From Desmodesmus armatus (lineage: Eukaryota; Chlorophyta; Chlorophyceae; Sphaeropleales; Scenedesmaceae): a stretch of 64,000 bases of DNA. Positions 40,190 through 51,469 of this stretch are shown in pieces; the first letter of the stretch is position 1; the number at the start of each line of letters is the position of its first letter. The translations under genes and the position numbers were made by a program. The notes under the pieces are model-generated. The model was not told where the DNA came from. It searched no databases and saw nothing but the letters and a program-made list of their open reading frames with translations. Where the stretch lies: assembly GCA_007449985.2 (NCBI GenBank), contig VIIQ02000768.1, forward strand, positions 183,431-247,430, written 5' to 3'.

Positions 40190-43100
40190 ATGCGGAGCAG
40201 CGCCCTTTTGGGGTGTCAGCAGCTCCATGCTGCTGTCCCCACCCGCTGCAGCACGACGAGGCAGAGGTTTGGCAGCACCAGCACCAGCAGTGTTGCACGC
40301 AGCACAGCAGCAGCAGCCCCGGTGCGCCGGCAAGCACAACCGAGCAGCAGCAGCAGCTGCCGCAGCAGACGCAGCAGGACGGCAGCTGTGCGCGTTGCTG
40401 CCAGCCTAGATTATGTTGCCACTGCCAGTGATGAGGGCGTGCTGAAGCTGCCAGCACGCACAGAGCTGGACCCCGAAGAAATCAAGAGTGTGTTTGCATT
40501 CCCAAGGTGCGCCAAGTACGCCGAAGCAAGTGTTAGCAGTTGTCAACAGGGTGGGAATGGGGTGGCACCATCTTCCCATGAATAAATGTTGGGCTGGTGG
40601 CACAACTGCGTGATCTGCGCTGAGCAGTTGTGTCCGTTGTGTTGCAGCAGCAATAGCCCGATGCGACTGGGCATCGGCGGCGGCAGGCGGCTGCCTCTCA
40701 ACGGAGGCAGCTAAGCACACTTGCATCGACTGAAAGATGTGCGCCGTTTTTGACCTTGAAGGCAGTCTGTTGCGAACTATGTCTCCAAACACACTCAGTC
40801 AGCGATGGTGCTGCAGTTCTGCAGCTGCTGCAGCCTAGGCACGAGTTGCTTGTTGATTTATATGCTGCCGTACCGCACCTGCAGTTGCAGTGTTGGCAAC
40901 GCTCCTGCACATGCCCTTGCCTGCTGCAGGAACCTGTTGGACAGCTATTACCTGGGCCGCGTGATTGGTGCGGGCAGCTTTGGCGTGGTGCGGGAGGGAA
41001 TCAAGGTTGCCACAGGGAAGCGGTTTGCTGTCAAGACAGTGTCCAAGGTGCCGAAGCGGGGCGCACCCACGCCAAGGTGTGTTGGCACAGGACGTGTAGC
41101 GAGCAGAGAAAGGGCGATCTAGATGTGTGCCCGCGATGTCCAGCCTGTTTGTTGGGGCGGGGGGCAGAGGAGATGTCGCCAGCAGTTGACGGTGGGGGAG
41201 CAGCGGTCTCTTCAGCATTGCTGGGGGATTGGTGTGGGTGTGATCACACCAATAGACTGAATTGGCAGTGGGGGTCTGTTACGGAAATAACGTGGCGAAT
41301 CGTGGCGGGACAGCACATGGTTGCCTGAGCTGCCGGGGGCCGTAGGACGGCTTGCTTGTGCGTCGTCAGAAAAGCTGGGCACGATCTGGCGAAAGCTGCC
41401 TGCCCACATGTCTGCCCGCTTTTCTGCGGGCCGTCTCGGCACGCATGATTACTTTCGGTGCCTGCCTGCACCTGCTCACCCTTGAGCGCGCATGACTGCT
41501 GCTCGCTGCCTGCCTGCCAAGGCGCCCTCCCACACCTGTGCACTGCCTGGCTGTGCCTGCAGGCACCTTTTGAAGCTGACGGCTTGTGTGTTGCTGTGAA
41601 CGCCTGGGCATGAACTGGTAAATAGTTGCCCACTCACCTGCCACCTTCCTGCGTGCATGACCGATGTTCGCTGCCTGGCTGTGCCTGCAGGTACCTGCTG
41701 AAGGTGACGGCTTGTGTGTTGCTGTGAACGCCTGGGCATGAACTGGTAAATATTTGCCTACCCACCTGCCACCTTTCTGCGTGCATGACCGATGTTCGCT
41801 GCCTGGCTGTGCCTGCAGGTACCTGCTGAAGCTGACGGCTTGGGGTTGCTGTGAACGCCTGGGCATGAACTGGTAAATAGTTGCCTACCCACCTGCCACC
41901 TTTCTGCGTGCATGACCGATGTTCGCTGCCTGGCTGTGCCTGCAGGTACCTGCTGAAGCTGACGGCTTGGGGTTGCTGTGAAAGCCTGGTCATGAAGTGA
42001 AAATTAGTTGCCTACCCACCTGCCACCTTTCTGCGTGCATGACTGATGGTCGCTGCCTGCCTGCCTGCCTGTTCCTGCAGGTACCTCTTGAAGCTGAAGG
42101 TTTGTGTGTTGCTGTGAACGCCTGGGCATGAACTGGTAATTAGTTGCCTGCCCACCTGCCACTTTCCTGCGCGCTTGACTGACTATGGCTGCCTGCCCGC
42201 CTGTGCCTGCATGGCCCATCTCACACCTGTTGACTGCCTGGCTGCCTGCCTGCAGGTACCTCCTGAAGCTGCGTGCTGAGGTGGAGGTCATGCAGCAGCT
42301 GGGCTTGTCGCTGAACGCAGTGCACCTGCATGACGTGTTCGAGGTGAGGACAGCAAGGGCGTGTCAAAGAGAGTTAAGGAGAATCTGGGGGTTTCGGGGT
42401 GGCAGGGGGGGGGACTGCTTGCCAGAGGTTGTCATGAATAGGGATCTGGGAGGTGATAACATGCATGTAGTGCAGCTTGTGTCCTGAGCAGGCGCCAAGG
42501 GATGCAGCAAAGCGGTACAGCAGCACCGGCCTTCAGCGCCGTCTGAAGCGGCAGCATTTGGTGGTGGGGCTGTGGGTGAGCACCGGGTCGCTGCCTTTGC
42601 TGGGCCAATTCTGAGAGCTTTGGGCAGCCTTGTTGATGCGCAGTGGCTAAAGCCTGCGAGCCTGCTTTCAGCATCTGTCCCCATGTGTTCTCTTCGCCAC
42701 AGGACGACACCAACATCCACATGGTGATGGAGCTGTGTGAGGGTGGTGCGCTGCTGGAGCGCATTGAGAGTGGGCTGTACAGCGAGGCCTACATTAGCAA
42801 GGTGGTGCGCAGCATCCTGCGCTTCATTGCACAGTGCCACGCAAAGGTGGGTGCCTGTACAATCGGGCTTGCCGCAGGGGACTGCGGGGTCAAAAGGGTC
42901 GGAGATCCTGCGCGTATCGCACAGTGCCACTATAGGCCAAGTGGATGGGCAAGGGAGCCAGGCAGAGGGTTGGGCGGGGCGGTGTGGGCCGCGCCGGGGG
43001 GCGGGGGGGGGGGGGCTACATCAGCAAGGTGGTGCGCAGCATCCTGCGCTTCATAGCACAGTGCCACGCAAAGGTGGGTGGAAGCTGTGTCTGTGAGGGG

Positions 43101-44761
43101 TTTTGTTGCTTGGGTGAGTGTGGGAGGGGGGGTGACGTTGGATCATCCGCTTCATTGCACAGTGCCGCGCAAAGGTGGGGAGCGGTACGGGTGGAGGTTT
43201 GTTTGGGAGGGGGGATGGGGTATGTGAGGTGATGTGCGAGTGCAGGGGCTGGGCATTGGGTCCTTGTTCAGTGAAGAGTGGGTGGCGGGCTGTACAGCGA
43301 GGCCTACATGAGCAAGGTGGTGCGCAGCATCCTGCGCTTCACAGCACAGTGCCACGCAAGGTGGGGAGCGGTACTGTTGGATATATTTTTAGTGGTGGTT
43401 GGGATGGGGGTGGGGTGGGGGGTGGCGGCGGCGGATGCAGCAAGGTGGTGCGCAGCATTGTGCGCTTCATCGCACAGTGCTACGCCAAGGTGGGGATCTT
43501 TATGTGTGTTGCTGTGTGTTTGGCAGGGGGCTGGGAATGTGGTGTGGTGCAGGGGTCGGAGATTGGTGCCTGTTCAGTGAAGAGTGTGTGTCGGGGTGTG
43601 TGCAGCGCAGGTTGCTGCGCACCACCTTGCTCTGATATGCCCCTTGGTGCTCCCGCGAGGCATACATCAGCAAGATGGTGCGCAGCATCCTGCGCTGCAT
43701 AGCACAGTGCCACGCCAAGCTGGGGGAGTTGTAGGGGGCGGCGGGGCGTCGGATGGTGTGAGAAGCTATTGGGAGGAGCGGGGTAGTGGGTGGATTCACG
43801 TTGGGCATCGATCCTCCAACTCCCTGAATCTTGGCAGCCCAATGCATCAGGTTGTCACCATCATATGTACAAGCTTTTCCAGTGTGTGTGGCTGTACGGT
43901 GTGTGTGCAGGGCATCATCTACCGTGACATCAAGGCCGACAACCTGCTTTGAGTCAGTTGCCACAAACATCGCCTAAGCAACCCTATGTGTCATTGGCTG
44001 TATGGCGTGTCAAATGCAGGGCATCATCTACCGTGACGTCAAGCCCGACAACTTCCTGTTCCTGACCACTGAGCCTGACAGCCCCCTCAAGGCAACAGAC
44101 TTTGGGCTCTCCATCCGGCACGCCAGCCACGAGCCCAAGCTCACCAGCAGATCAGGTGGGGAAGCAGCAGGGGCCCTCTGGGGTGGGGGTGGGGTGGGGG
44201 GGGGGGGTGACCGGGGGGGGGGGTGTCAGCAGAGGGAGCGCATGCGTACTCATGCATGCTCACTAAGATCCGTCCTGTAAGGATAGTCAAGCAATGCTGC
44301 TAGTATGGAAAGCCAGGGCGTGTGGGTGTGTGTGTGGGGGGGGGGGGAGGCGTCTGATGCACCCACCCTTCTACTAGAACACACCTAACTGGGTGAGTTT
44401 GAGTAGAAGGGTGGGCGCATCGGAGGCATCCCCCCGCCCATCTCGCCTGCACACACCCTCCTGCCCCCACCACCAACCCATACACCCCCTAAACAGACCA
44501 TCCAGTCATAGCATGATTGCCTTGCTGGTGCCGCTTGCCCCTGTCCGCACTGCTGCTGTTCTGCTATTCCTGCGGCACACGCATGCCAGCCTACATGGCA
44601 CCAAAGCTGGTGATGCAATGTTACGGGCCGTTTTACATATGGCCTTATACGAGTCTTTCCTGGCCGCTTCTGCTGCTGCTGCTGCTGACAGGCAGGCAGG
44701 CAGGCTTGCCTACATTGCCCCTGAGCTGGTGATGCAGTGCCATGGTCCGTTTCACAAGTGT

Positions 44762-44806
<45 letters not shown>

Positions 44807-44874
44807 ACAGGCACGCCTGCCTACATGGCCCCTGAGCTGGTGATGCAGTGCCATGATCTGTCTCACATCTGTAC

Positions 44875-44950
<76 letters not shown>

Positions 44951-47900
44951 CAGGCACGCCGGCTTACATGGCCCCTGAGCTGGTGATGCAGTGCTACGAC
45001 GAGAAGGCAGACATCTGGTCGGTGGGCATGCTGGCCTACCAGCTGCTCACGGGCCGCTTCCCCTTCTGGGAGGACGTGCGGAATGAGACACTCAGCGATG
45101 TCTGGAAGGTGGGTGGTCACGCTGCTGCTGCTGCTTGTTGCTTACCTGCTGAGGGTTCTCTGCTAATGGTTGTGTCGGCAGGGAGCTCTTTCACTCCAGC
45201 TGCCTGCATGCACCTCATTGCTACTTGCTGTTGCTGGGCGGGGAAAACCACTATTGTTGCTGCGCTGGCAACTGCTTGTTGTCTTGGTCGCCTGCATCCT
45301 TTCCCCTGGCACTCGCTGGGCAGCAGGAGCATCTCCCACTCCTGCTGCCTGGCTGGCTGCTTGTCCACACCACATGCATATACTAGGCAGAGCCGCTACT
45401 TCAGGGAGGATGCTGCTCAGTGTAGGTCCTGCAAACGACAGTAGTGCTAGGGGTTTCGGGCGTGGGTTGACGGCTGGGCTTGGGCGTGGGGTTTCCCTTC
45501 CGGCACCTCCCCCACCTCCCTTCGCCACCCACAGGCCATCCAAAAGCTTTGGGGACCGTCCGGGCTGCGGGGTTTTGCCACGGCGGCCTGGCAGCTCGTG
45601 CTGCGGGGGCTGCGGGCGATGCCTCAAGAACAGGGCTCCCGCATGACCACCCACGACATGCCGCACGCGATGCAACGCCGTGACACGCAGGCCATCCTGT
45701 CCACGGAGATCGACTGGAACGCGCCGGAGCTGCAGACGCTGTCGACATCAGCAAGGGACTTCCTGGAGCGGCTGCTGCAGGTGGGGTGGTGGATGGCCGT
45801 TGGTGCTGCTGCTGTGCACACTGCCGCTTGTGGTGGGCACTTCTTCTGGTGTGTCGGTGCACCTTAGTGTAAATGCTGTGCAGCGGGCCGGGATGTGGTC
45901 ATGTTCGAGGTGTTGGGTTAGCAGTCGGCCTGGGTACTCGGTGACCGGCACTGCAGACGCTGTCCACCTCGGCGCGCAACTTTCTGGGGCTGCTGCGGGT
46001 GGGGTTGGGTTGGCGGCCGGTGCTGCTGGTTTGCAGTTTATTGAACATCTTGCGTGTGTGGCAGTGTGGCGGCTGGTGTTAGTGCTGTGCATCGTTCCTT
46101 GGTGATAGTCAAGTTTTTAGGTTGGCCTGGTACCCGGCGACGGGCGCTGCAGACGCTGTCGACCTCGGCGCGCGACTTTATAGAGCGGCCGCTGCAGGTG
46201 GGTGTAGCTGTTGGTGTGCATGCTGCCGTGGTGATCGTCATCTCTTGGGTGTGGCAGTGGGCCGTCTAGGGACCCTAAACTCTGAACCCCAGGTTTGCCC
46301 TTGTTGCCGTCCCTGACCTGCCCTGCTGTGCTGTCGATGGGACTGAACTTACTTTCTGTCTGTTTTCGTCCCCTTTTGTTTTCCTGCAGCGCAACCCGGT
46401 GATGCGGCCAGCTGCTGCTGAGGCACTGGAGCACCCCTGGCCTGCTTCCATTGGGAATAAATCTTACTTTGTTGTATTTGATTTTTTTCGCTTTTCCGTT
46501 ATTTTGCAGCGCAACCCGGTGATGCGGCCGGCTGCTGCCCAGGCGCTGGAGCACCCCTGGCCTGCTTGCACTGGTACTAAATCTTGCTTTGTTGTCTGTT
46601 TCTCTTTGTTTCTGCTTGTCCTTTATTGTGCAGCGCAACCCGGTGATGCGGCCAGCTGCTGCCGAGGCGCTGGAGCACCCCTGGCCTGCTTCCATTGGGA
46701 CCAAATCTTACTTTATTGTCTGTTCCTCTTTGAATCTGCTTTTTCCTTTATTTTGCAGCGCAACCCGGTGATGCGGCCGGCTGCTGCCGAGGCACTGGAG
46801 CACCCCTGGCCTGCTTCCACTTGGACTAAATCTTACTTTGTTATCTGTTTCTCTTTGTTTCTGCTTTTCCTTTATTTTGCAGCGCAACCCGGTGATGCGG
46901 CCAGCTGCTGCTGAGGCGCTGGAGCACCCCTGGCTGGCTGTGGAGGGAGAAGCAAACGAGATGCCGCTGCAGGTGGGTGGTTGCAACAGCAAATTGGTCT
47001 AGCAACCTCAGCGACTAAACTGGGTTTCCTCTTGTGTGTTGGGCAATACATTGCATAGCACATTTGACTTGACATATAACCAGCCAGTGATGCACCCCTG
47101 GCTGGCTGTGGAGGAGAGGCGAACGAGATGCCGCTGCAGGTGGGGCGTTGGGGCAACTAACCAGCTAGTCAAGCAACCAGCTAGTCATCTAGTCAAGCAC
47201 TGTCAGTGGCCGATACATCATTGGGAGTCTCAGTCGTCTTTGCATGTGTTTCTCAGCTGCACCTATATACAGCATACAAACCAGGGGGGGCACGGCTGGC
47301 TGTGGAGGGAGAGGCGAATGAGATGCCGCTGCAGGTGGGTCGTTGGGCAACTAACCAGCTAGTCAAGCAACCAGCTAGTCATTTAGTCAAGCAACTGTCA
47401 GTGGCCGATACATAAATGGGAGGTCCAGTCTTGTTTGCATGTGTTTCTCAGCTGCACCCATACACAGCATACAACCCCCCGGGGGGGGGGGGGGGCATGG
47501 CTGGCTGTGGAGGGAGAGGCGAATGAGATCCCGCTGCAGGTGGGTCGTTGGGCAACTAACCAGCTAGTCAAGCAACCAGCTAGTCATTTAGTCAAGCAAC
47601 TGTCAGTGGCCGATACATAAATGGGAGGTCCAGTCTTGTTTGCATGTGTTTCTCAGCTGCACCCATATACAGCATACAACCCGGGGAGGGGGGGGGGGCA
47701 TGGCTGGTTGTGGAGGGAGAGGCGAATGAGATGCCGTAAGTGACCACTGGTGTTTGCTTGACCACCTGACCAGGTGGCTAGTTGATCGCCTCAAACACGC
47801 GTTGGGGCAAGCAACCAGCCACCTGGTCAGGTGGTCAGGCAAACACCAGTGGTCACTAACTAACTGGGAGTCTCTGTCTCGTTTGCATGTGTACGTCGAT

Positions 47901-50900
47901 GCTCGGCACACATATCGATATGAAACCTCGGGAACGTAGAGCGTGGTGTGAAGGCGTTTGCGCTCGACACCGACGTTGTTAGGGGTGTTATGATGACAGT
48001 GACTGTGCATGTATTCTGCTGTGCTCTGCAGGGCAGCGTGGTCCAGCGGCTGCAGCGCTTTGCCACCTACAGCCACCTGAAGCAGGTTGTGCTACGCATG
48101 ATCACGGAGGAGATGCGATCACGCGGCAAGGCACCAAGCTTTGGGGCGGCACTGCAGGTGTGTGCGGTGGGAAACAGTAAGATTGAGTCGGACTTGTGGC
48201 GTATTGGAATGTAGGGGGTGAAGGGGGGGCTGAGGATCAAGTTAGAGTGAGGGGGTGGGGTGAGGTTTGGGACAAATAGAGTCGCAACCGCAGGGTGATT
48301 GGGTGGGGGGAGGTTATGCGATTGCACGGCAATGCATCCAGTGCTGCAGGTGCAGTGGCAACGAGGTTTGCAAACTGCAGATCCCCTGCAGCTGTGGCTG
48401 CTGCGCGCAACACTGTCACAACACCTGCTCTCCCCTGCCGCTGTCCTGTATCTGTCCCGTATCTGCAGGACCTGTTTGCTGCATACGACAAGGACAAGAG
48501 TGGCACCATCAGCTTTGAGGAGCTGCATGCAAACATTCTCATGACACCTGCTCACCTTGTGTGGCTGCTGTCCTGTATCTGTAGGACCTATTTGCTGCAT
48601 ACGACAAGGACAAGAGTGGCACCATCAGCTTTGAGGAGCTGACAGAGGGACTCAGGGGCCAGGGGTATGTGGTCAACGAGAGCGAGGTGAGGGGCGGCAC
48701 AGTGCGGCGACTCGTGCAAGGCGTAAGCACAGGTGTTGCCTAGTGCAGCATGCCACTGTATCACACTTATGGCCTGGTAGTTACCATAAAACTGCATGCT
48801 CACAGCACCAGCTCAGGGGCCGGGATAGTTGGTCAACGAGAGCAAATTGAGGGGCGGCACAGCGGCCACTCGCGCAAGGCTGCGGTTGTTGCAGGGGGGG
48901 GGAGTGTCAGCATCAGCAATGCAGTAACTGCTGTGTTGCCAGTGTGTAAAAGCCCCGGTCGGCAGCACAGGTGTTGCCTAGCACAGCACGCATTGAATCT
49001 CCTTGTTGCCTTGGCATTTGCACGCTTACAGCACCAGCTGCAGGGCCAGGGTTGCGTGGTCAACGAGGACGGGGTAGGCCGGCAGCGAAGAGCCAGGCGT
49101 GTAAGCACCACCTACCTGCAGCCTTCCATTTCAGTCTACTAGCACCACCTACCTGCAGCCTTCCATTTCAGTCTACTGGCCCCATGCCTTGTCAACTCAT
49201 GTACAGCAAGCCTCCAGCTTCCAACACACAATGTGCATTCAGAAGTTCAGCTGCCAAACTCATGTGTGGGTGGCGTGGCTTGCAATGCGTTTTGTTTGTT
49301 CTCGACAGCAAACACACAATGCGCATTGCAAGCCAGGCGATCCACACGGGAGGGTGGCAGCTGATCTTGTGCCAGCACCGTGTGAGAAAGTTAAGCTCGC
49401 CGTCGCTCTGCGCCCGGCTGGTCGGCTTGCATGAAGTGATTTAAGGCGAACTGCAGCGATACACCGCGAGGGCAATCTAGCAGAACTGGTCCTTGAACCC
49501 TACTGAGCCCCAGCATCGATCCTCAACCAGGGAACCAGAACAGGGGACCAGAACAACATCAAACCCCAAGAGGCCCAGGATTGCCCTGGCTGGAATCGTC
49601 TGTGCAGAGGAGAGAGAGAGAGAGATGACGCGGAGTGCCAGGCATAGGCGTTGTTCAAGGGGGAGAACGTGTGTGACTGCGCCGTAGTCGCCACGTCCCC
49701 ACCATGCCCCCAGGTGCAAGAGACACCCTAGGGGTCATGAACCGTCTGTGCAACTAATTGCCTTGTTGCCTGCTACATTGCAGGTGCGTCAGCTGATGGA
49801 GAAGATGGACATGGACCATGATGGCAACGTGGGAGGCGATGAGTTCCTGGCCACACTCATCGACTGGGGACAGGTGCGCTTGTTTTTTTGACTGGGGACA
49901 GTTGCGCTCGCGCGCTGGTGACATGCAGGGTGCATGTGTGAGACGGTGTGTGTGATGTGTTGCGTCTGTGTGCTTGTTGTGACTGGGGACAGGAGCGCTT
50001 ATGTCTGGCAATTGTAGGGTGCATGCGTGAGATGTTTTGTAGTGCATGTGCGCGCGCGTTCGTGACAGCATGTGTGTCTGCAGATGCGTCAGGACTAGGG
50101 ACAGGTGCTTCTCGGGTGAGCACATGCATGATCACATGCATGGTGTGCTTTCTTGGATGTGGTCTGGGGCAGGTGTGCTTGCAGCATGTGCTGACAGGTG
50201 TGTCACATCCTGCCTGCCATGCCTGCGAAGCAAGCTCAGCAACCTTGTGCTTGCATTCGGCCTGTGGACACACTACTGCAGGTCATGCAGGAGCAGGAGT
50301 GGCAGAGCTATGTGGACCAGGCCTTCAACCGCATGGACCTCGACGGTGATGGCTACATAGACCTGGACGAGCTGCTGACCGAGCTGCCACCCTCATACTT
50401 CCAGGTATGTTTCCGTACAGTACAGTGCATGTGTCCGTACAGTACAGTGCATGTGCAGAGCAGGACAGGACAGATGTTTCCGTACCGTACAGTACAGGGC
50501 ATGTGCAGAACAGGACAGGACAGATGTTTCCGTACCGTACAGTACAGGGCATGTGCAGAACAGGACAGGACAGATGTTTCCGTACCGTACAGTACAGGGC
50601 ATGTGCAGAACAGGACAGGACAGGACAGGACAGGACAGGACAGGACAGCAGGGGGATCAGGGACTTGATGCCATCCACTGCGCTAGCCAGCCAGCCTAGT
50701 GCTCGCGTGGGTGCCGGAGGTCTCTGCCACGACGCGTTGCTGAGGGCGTTGCGGGGGTTTCAGTGACAGCAGTGCCCCAAGAAATGGCGGAGTGTCTTTA
50801 TGGTCTTTATGGTCAAAGGGGGTTAGTGGTAGGTTGGACTGCGGCTGCATACGCTGCCGCTGTGCTGTGTCACCCCCTCCTTTGTCAGCCCTGCGCAAGT

Positions 50901-51469
50901 GAACACCCCCCGTGTGCCGCTGCTGCTTTGCAGGACGCTGGCAATGAGGACGAGCGCATTGCTGAGGCGAAGCGCATGCTGCGCGAGGCCGACGAAAATG
51001 GCGACGGCCGCATCAGCAAGCAGGTGTGTTGATACATGTTGACACATGCACGTCATACTTGGAGGACACATAGGGTGTTGGTGTGTACATAGTGGAGTAG
51101 ACGTGTGCTGTTGCATGCATCTTAGACAAGGGTTGGTTGACAGCAGTGTTGGTTGGCTGACATTGAAGTGCTCAGGACACGTGGAGTGTGCTGGACAAAA
51201 GGGAATGCACACAGCATGTCTGCCGGTGTTCGGTCATACTCCCTTGCGCGCAGAAACCACGTGGCTTGTCACTGCCACCAAGGTCCTTCCTCTATTGCTC
51301 CACCTCACTCCTGACAATTTGTATCTGCCGCCACCGCTGCTGTTGCTGCTTCTGCTGCGTGCCGCAGGAGTTCTACAACCTGCTGCGCGACAACGTGGCC
51401 CCAGACTCCCTGTCGATGTACGATGACAGGCTGGCACACAACATCGCGCGCGCAGCCATCGCTGCGTGA
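40190..51469 (+). CDS. CDPK: Calcium-dependent protein kinase with transit-peptide-like N-terminus
   Basis: Fourteen exons in full phase agreement, 651 aa: 40190-40506, 40930-41076, 42256-42343, 42703-42846, 44020-44155, 44954-45108, 45535-45780, 46883-46972, 48032-48157, 48585-48686, 49784-49873, 50282-50404, 50934-51023, 51368-51469. Kinase motifs in order: GAGSFGVV loop, FAVK lysine, AEVEV helix, MELCEGG hinge, [11 protein letters not shown] catalytic loop, [33 protein letters not shown] junction segment follows ([16 protein letters not shown]), then four EF hands: [36 protein letters not shown] and [12 protein letters not shown]. The fused kinase/EF-hand layout is that of CDPKs, which phosphorylate Ser/Thr when Ca2+ binds. 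The start MRSSALLGC has no Gly2. It begins about 75 residues rich in Ser, Arg, Ala and Gln up to RVAAS, like a chloroplast transit peptide. About 50 extra residues lie in exon 7 before [11 protein letters not shown] replaces the HRD typical of CDPKs. Confidence 0.9.
41560..42343 (+). repeat. CDPK exon 3: five partial copies and the full exon
   Basis: GCCTGCAGGTACCTGCTGAA plus about 15 bases recurs at about 41557, 41686, 41814, 41942 and 42076 before the full exon at 42256. The period is about 126-134 bases and includes the intron piece CGCCTGGGCATGAACTGGTA. Copies keep the acceptor and only the first 8-9 codons. Confidence 0.85.
42703..43719 (+). repeat. CDPK exon 4 and five partial copies, one with an inverted partner
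   Basis: The full exon is 42703-42846. Its 3' part ([17 protein letters not shown] then GTGGGT) recurs at about 43016-43073, 43142-43173, 43285-43362, 43438-43489 and 43657-43719. A 28-base piece is also present in inverted form at 43614-43641, facing the copy at 43659-43686 across 17 bases. Confidence 0.85.
43912..44155 (+). repeat. CDPK exon 5 and one truncated 5' copy
   Basis: [13 protein letters not shown] followed at once by TGA lies at about 43911-43953 after GTGTGCAG. The full exon, [14 protein letters not shown]..., starts at 44020 after AAATGCAG. The copies share the acceptor and the first 40 bases. Confidence 0.8.
44574..45108 (+). repeat. CDPK exon 6: three 5' copies and the full exon, with (CTG)n tracts
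   Basis: (P/L)AY(M/I)AP(E/K)LVMQC-type starts lie at about 44577, 44699, 44812 and 44954 (full). CTG tracts of increasing length precede the last two; the one before the full exon spans 44878-44949 (about 24 units). Confidence 0.85.
45535..46200 (+). repeat. CDPK exon 7 and two 3' partial copies
   Basis: The exon end [17 protein letters not shown] with a GTGGGG donor is at 45780. [15 protein letters not shown] recurs at about 45950-46000 and [17 protein letters not shown] at about 46147-46199, both with GTGGG donors and no acceptor. Confidence 0.85.
46390..47740 (+). repeat. CDPK exon 8: four 5' copies, full exon, four 3' copies
   Basis: CGCAACCCGGTGATGCGG after TTTGCAG or similar starts at 46390, 46510, 46634, 46759 and 46883 (full), with a period of 120-125 bases. 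All read [10 protein letters not shown](E/Q)ALEHPW. The exon end, GAGATGCCGCTGCAGGTGGG, recurs at about 47105-47140, 47302-47335, 47509-47540 and 47712-47737 with a period near 200. 5' pieces lie upstream and 3' pieces downstream of the one full exon. Confidence 0.9.
47740..47856. repeat. Long hairpin, two 45-base arms around a 27-base loop
   Basis: GTGACCACTGGTGTTTGC at 47740 pairs with GCAAACACCAGTGGTCAC ending at 47856, and the arms continue to CTAGTTG/CAACCAG with two or three mismatches. TAA flanks both sides (a possible target duplication). The hairpin replaces the donor of the last partial copy of CDPK exon 8. It is likely a small foldback or MITE-type element. Confidence 0.7.
48469..49080 (+). 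repeat. CDPK exon 10 (first EF hand): a 5' copy, full exon and two 3' relics
   Basis: [19 protein letters not shown] starts after CTGCAG at 48469 without a usable donor, and again after CTGTAG at 48585 (full, to 48686). Relics of the 3' part (CAGGGGCCRGGG...GGTCAACGAG) lie at about 48814-48845 and 49031-49072. Confidence 0.8.
49615..49742. repeat. Dispersed repeat, copy B
   Basis: This is the second copy of the unit at 22005-22130, again beside GAGAGAGA and ending in CCCCCAGGTGCAAGAGACAC. It lies 40 bases upstream of the acceptor of CDPK exon 11. Confidence 0.65.
50405..50650 (+). repeat. 50-base tandem repeat and (GGACA)n at a 5' splice site
   Basis: CAGATGTTTCCGTACCGTAC starts at 50471, 50521 and 50571, an exact period of 50. 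A degenerate first unit includes the donor GTATGTTTCCGTAC of CDPK exon 12. A GGACA pentamer run follows at about 50610-50648. Confidence 0.85.

Noticed and set aside
41244..42291. Minus-strand repetitive proteins with QFMPRRSQQ units
   Set aside because: They are the reverse strand of the tandem intron/exon 3 copies of the CDPK gene, with no splice sites or family pattern of their own.
50405..50650. Tandem repeat considered as a CRISPR-like array
   Set aside because: The 50-base units are directly contiguous without unique spacers, and the context is a eukaryotic intron.
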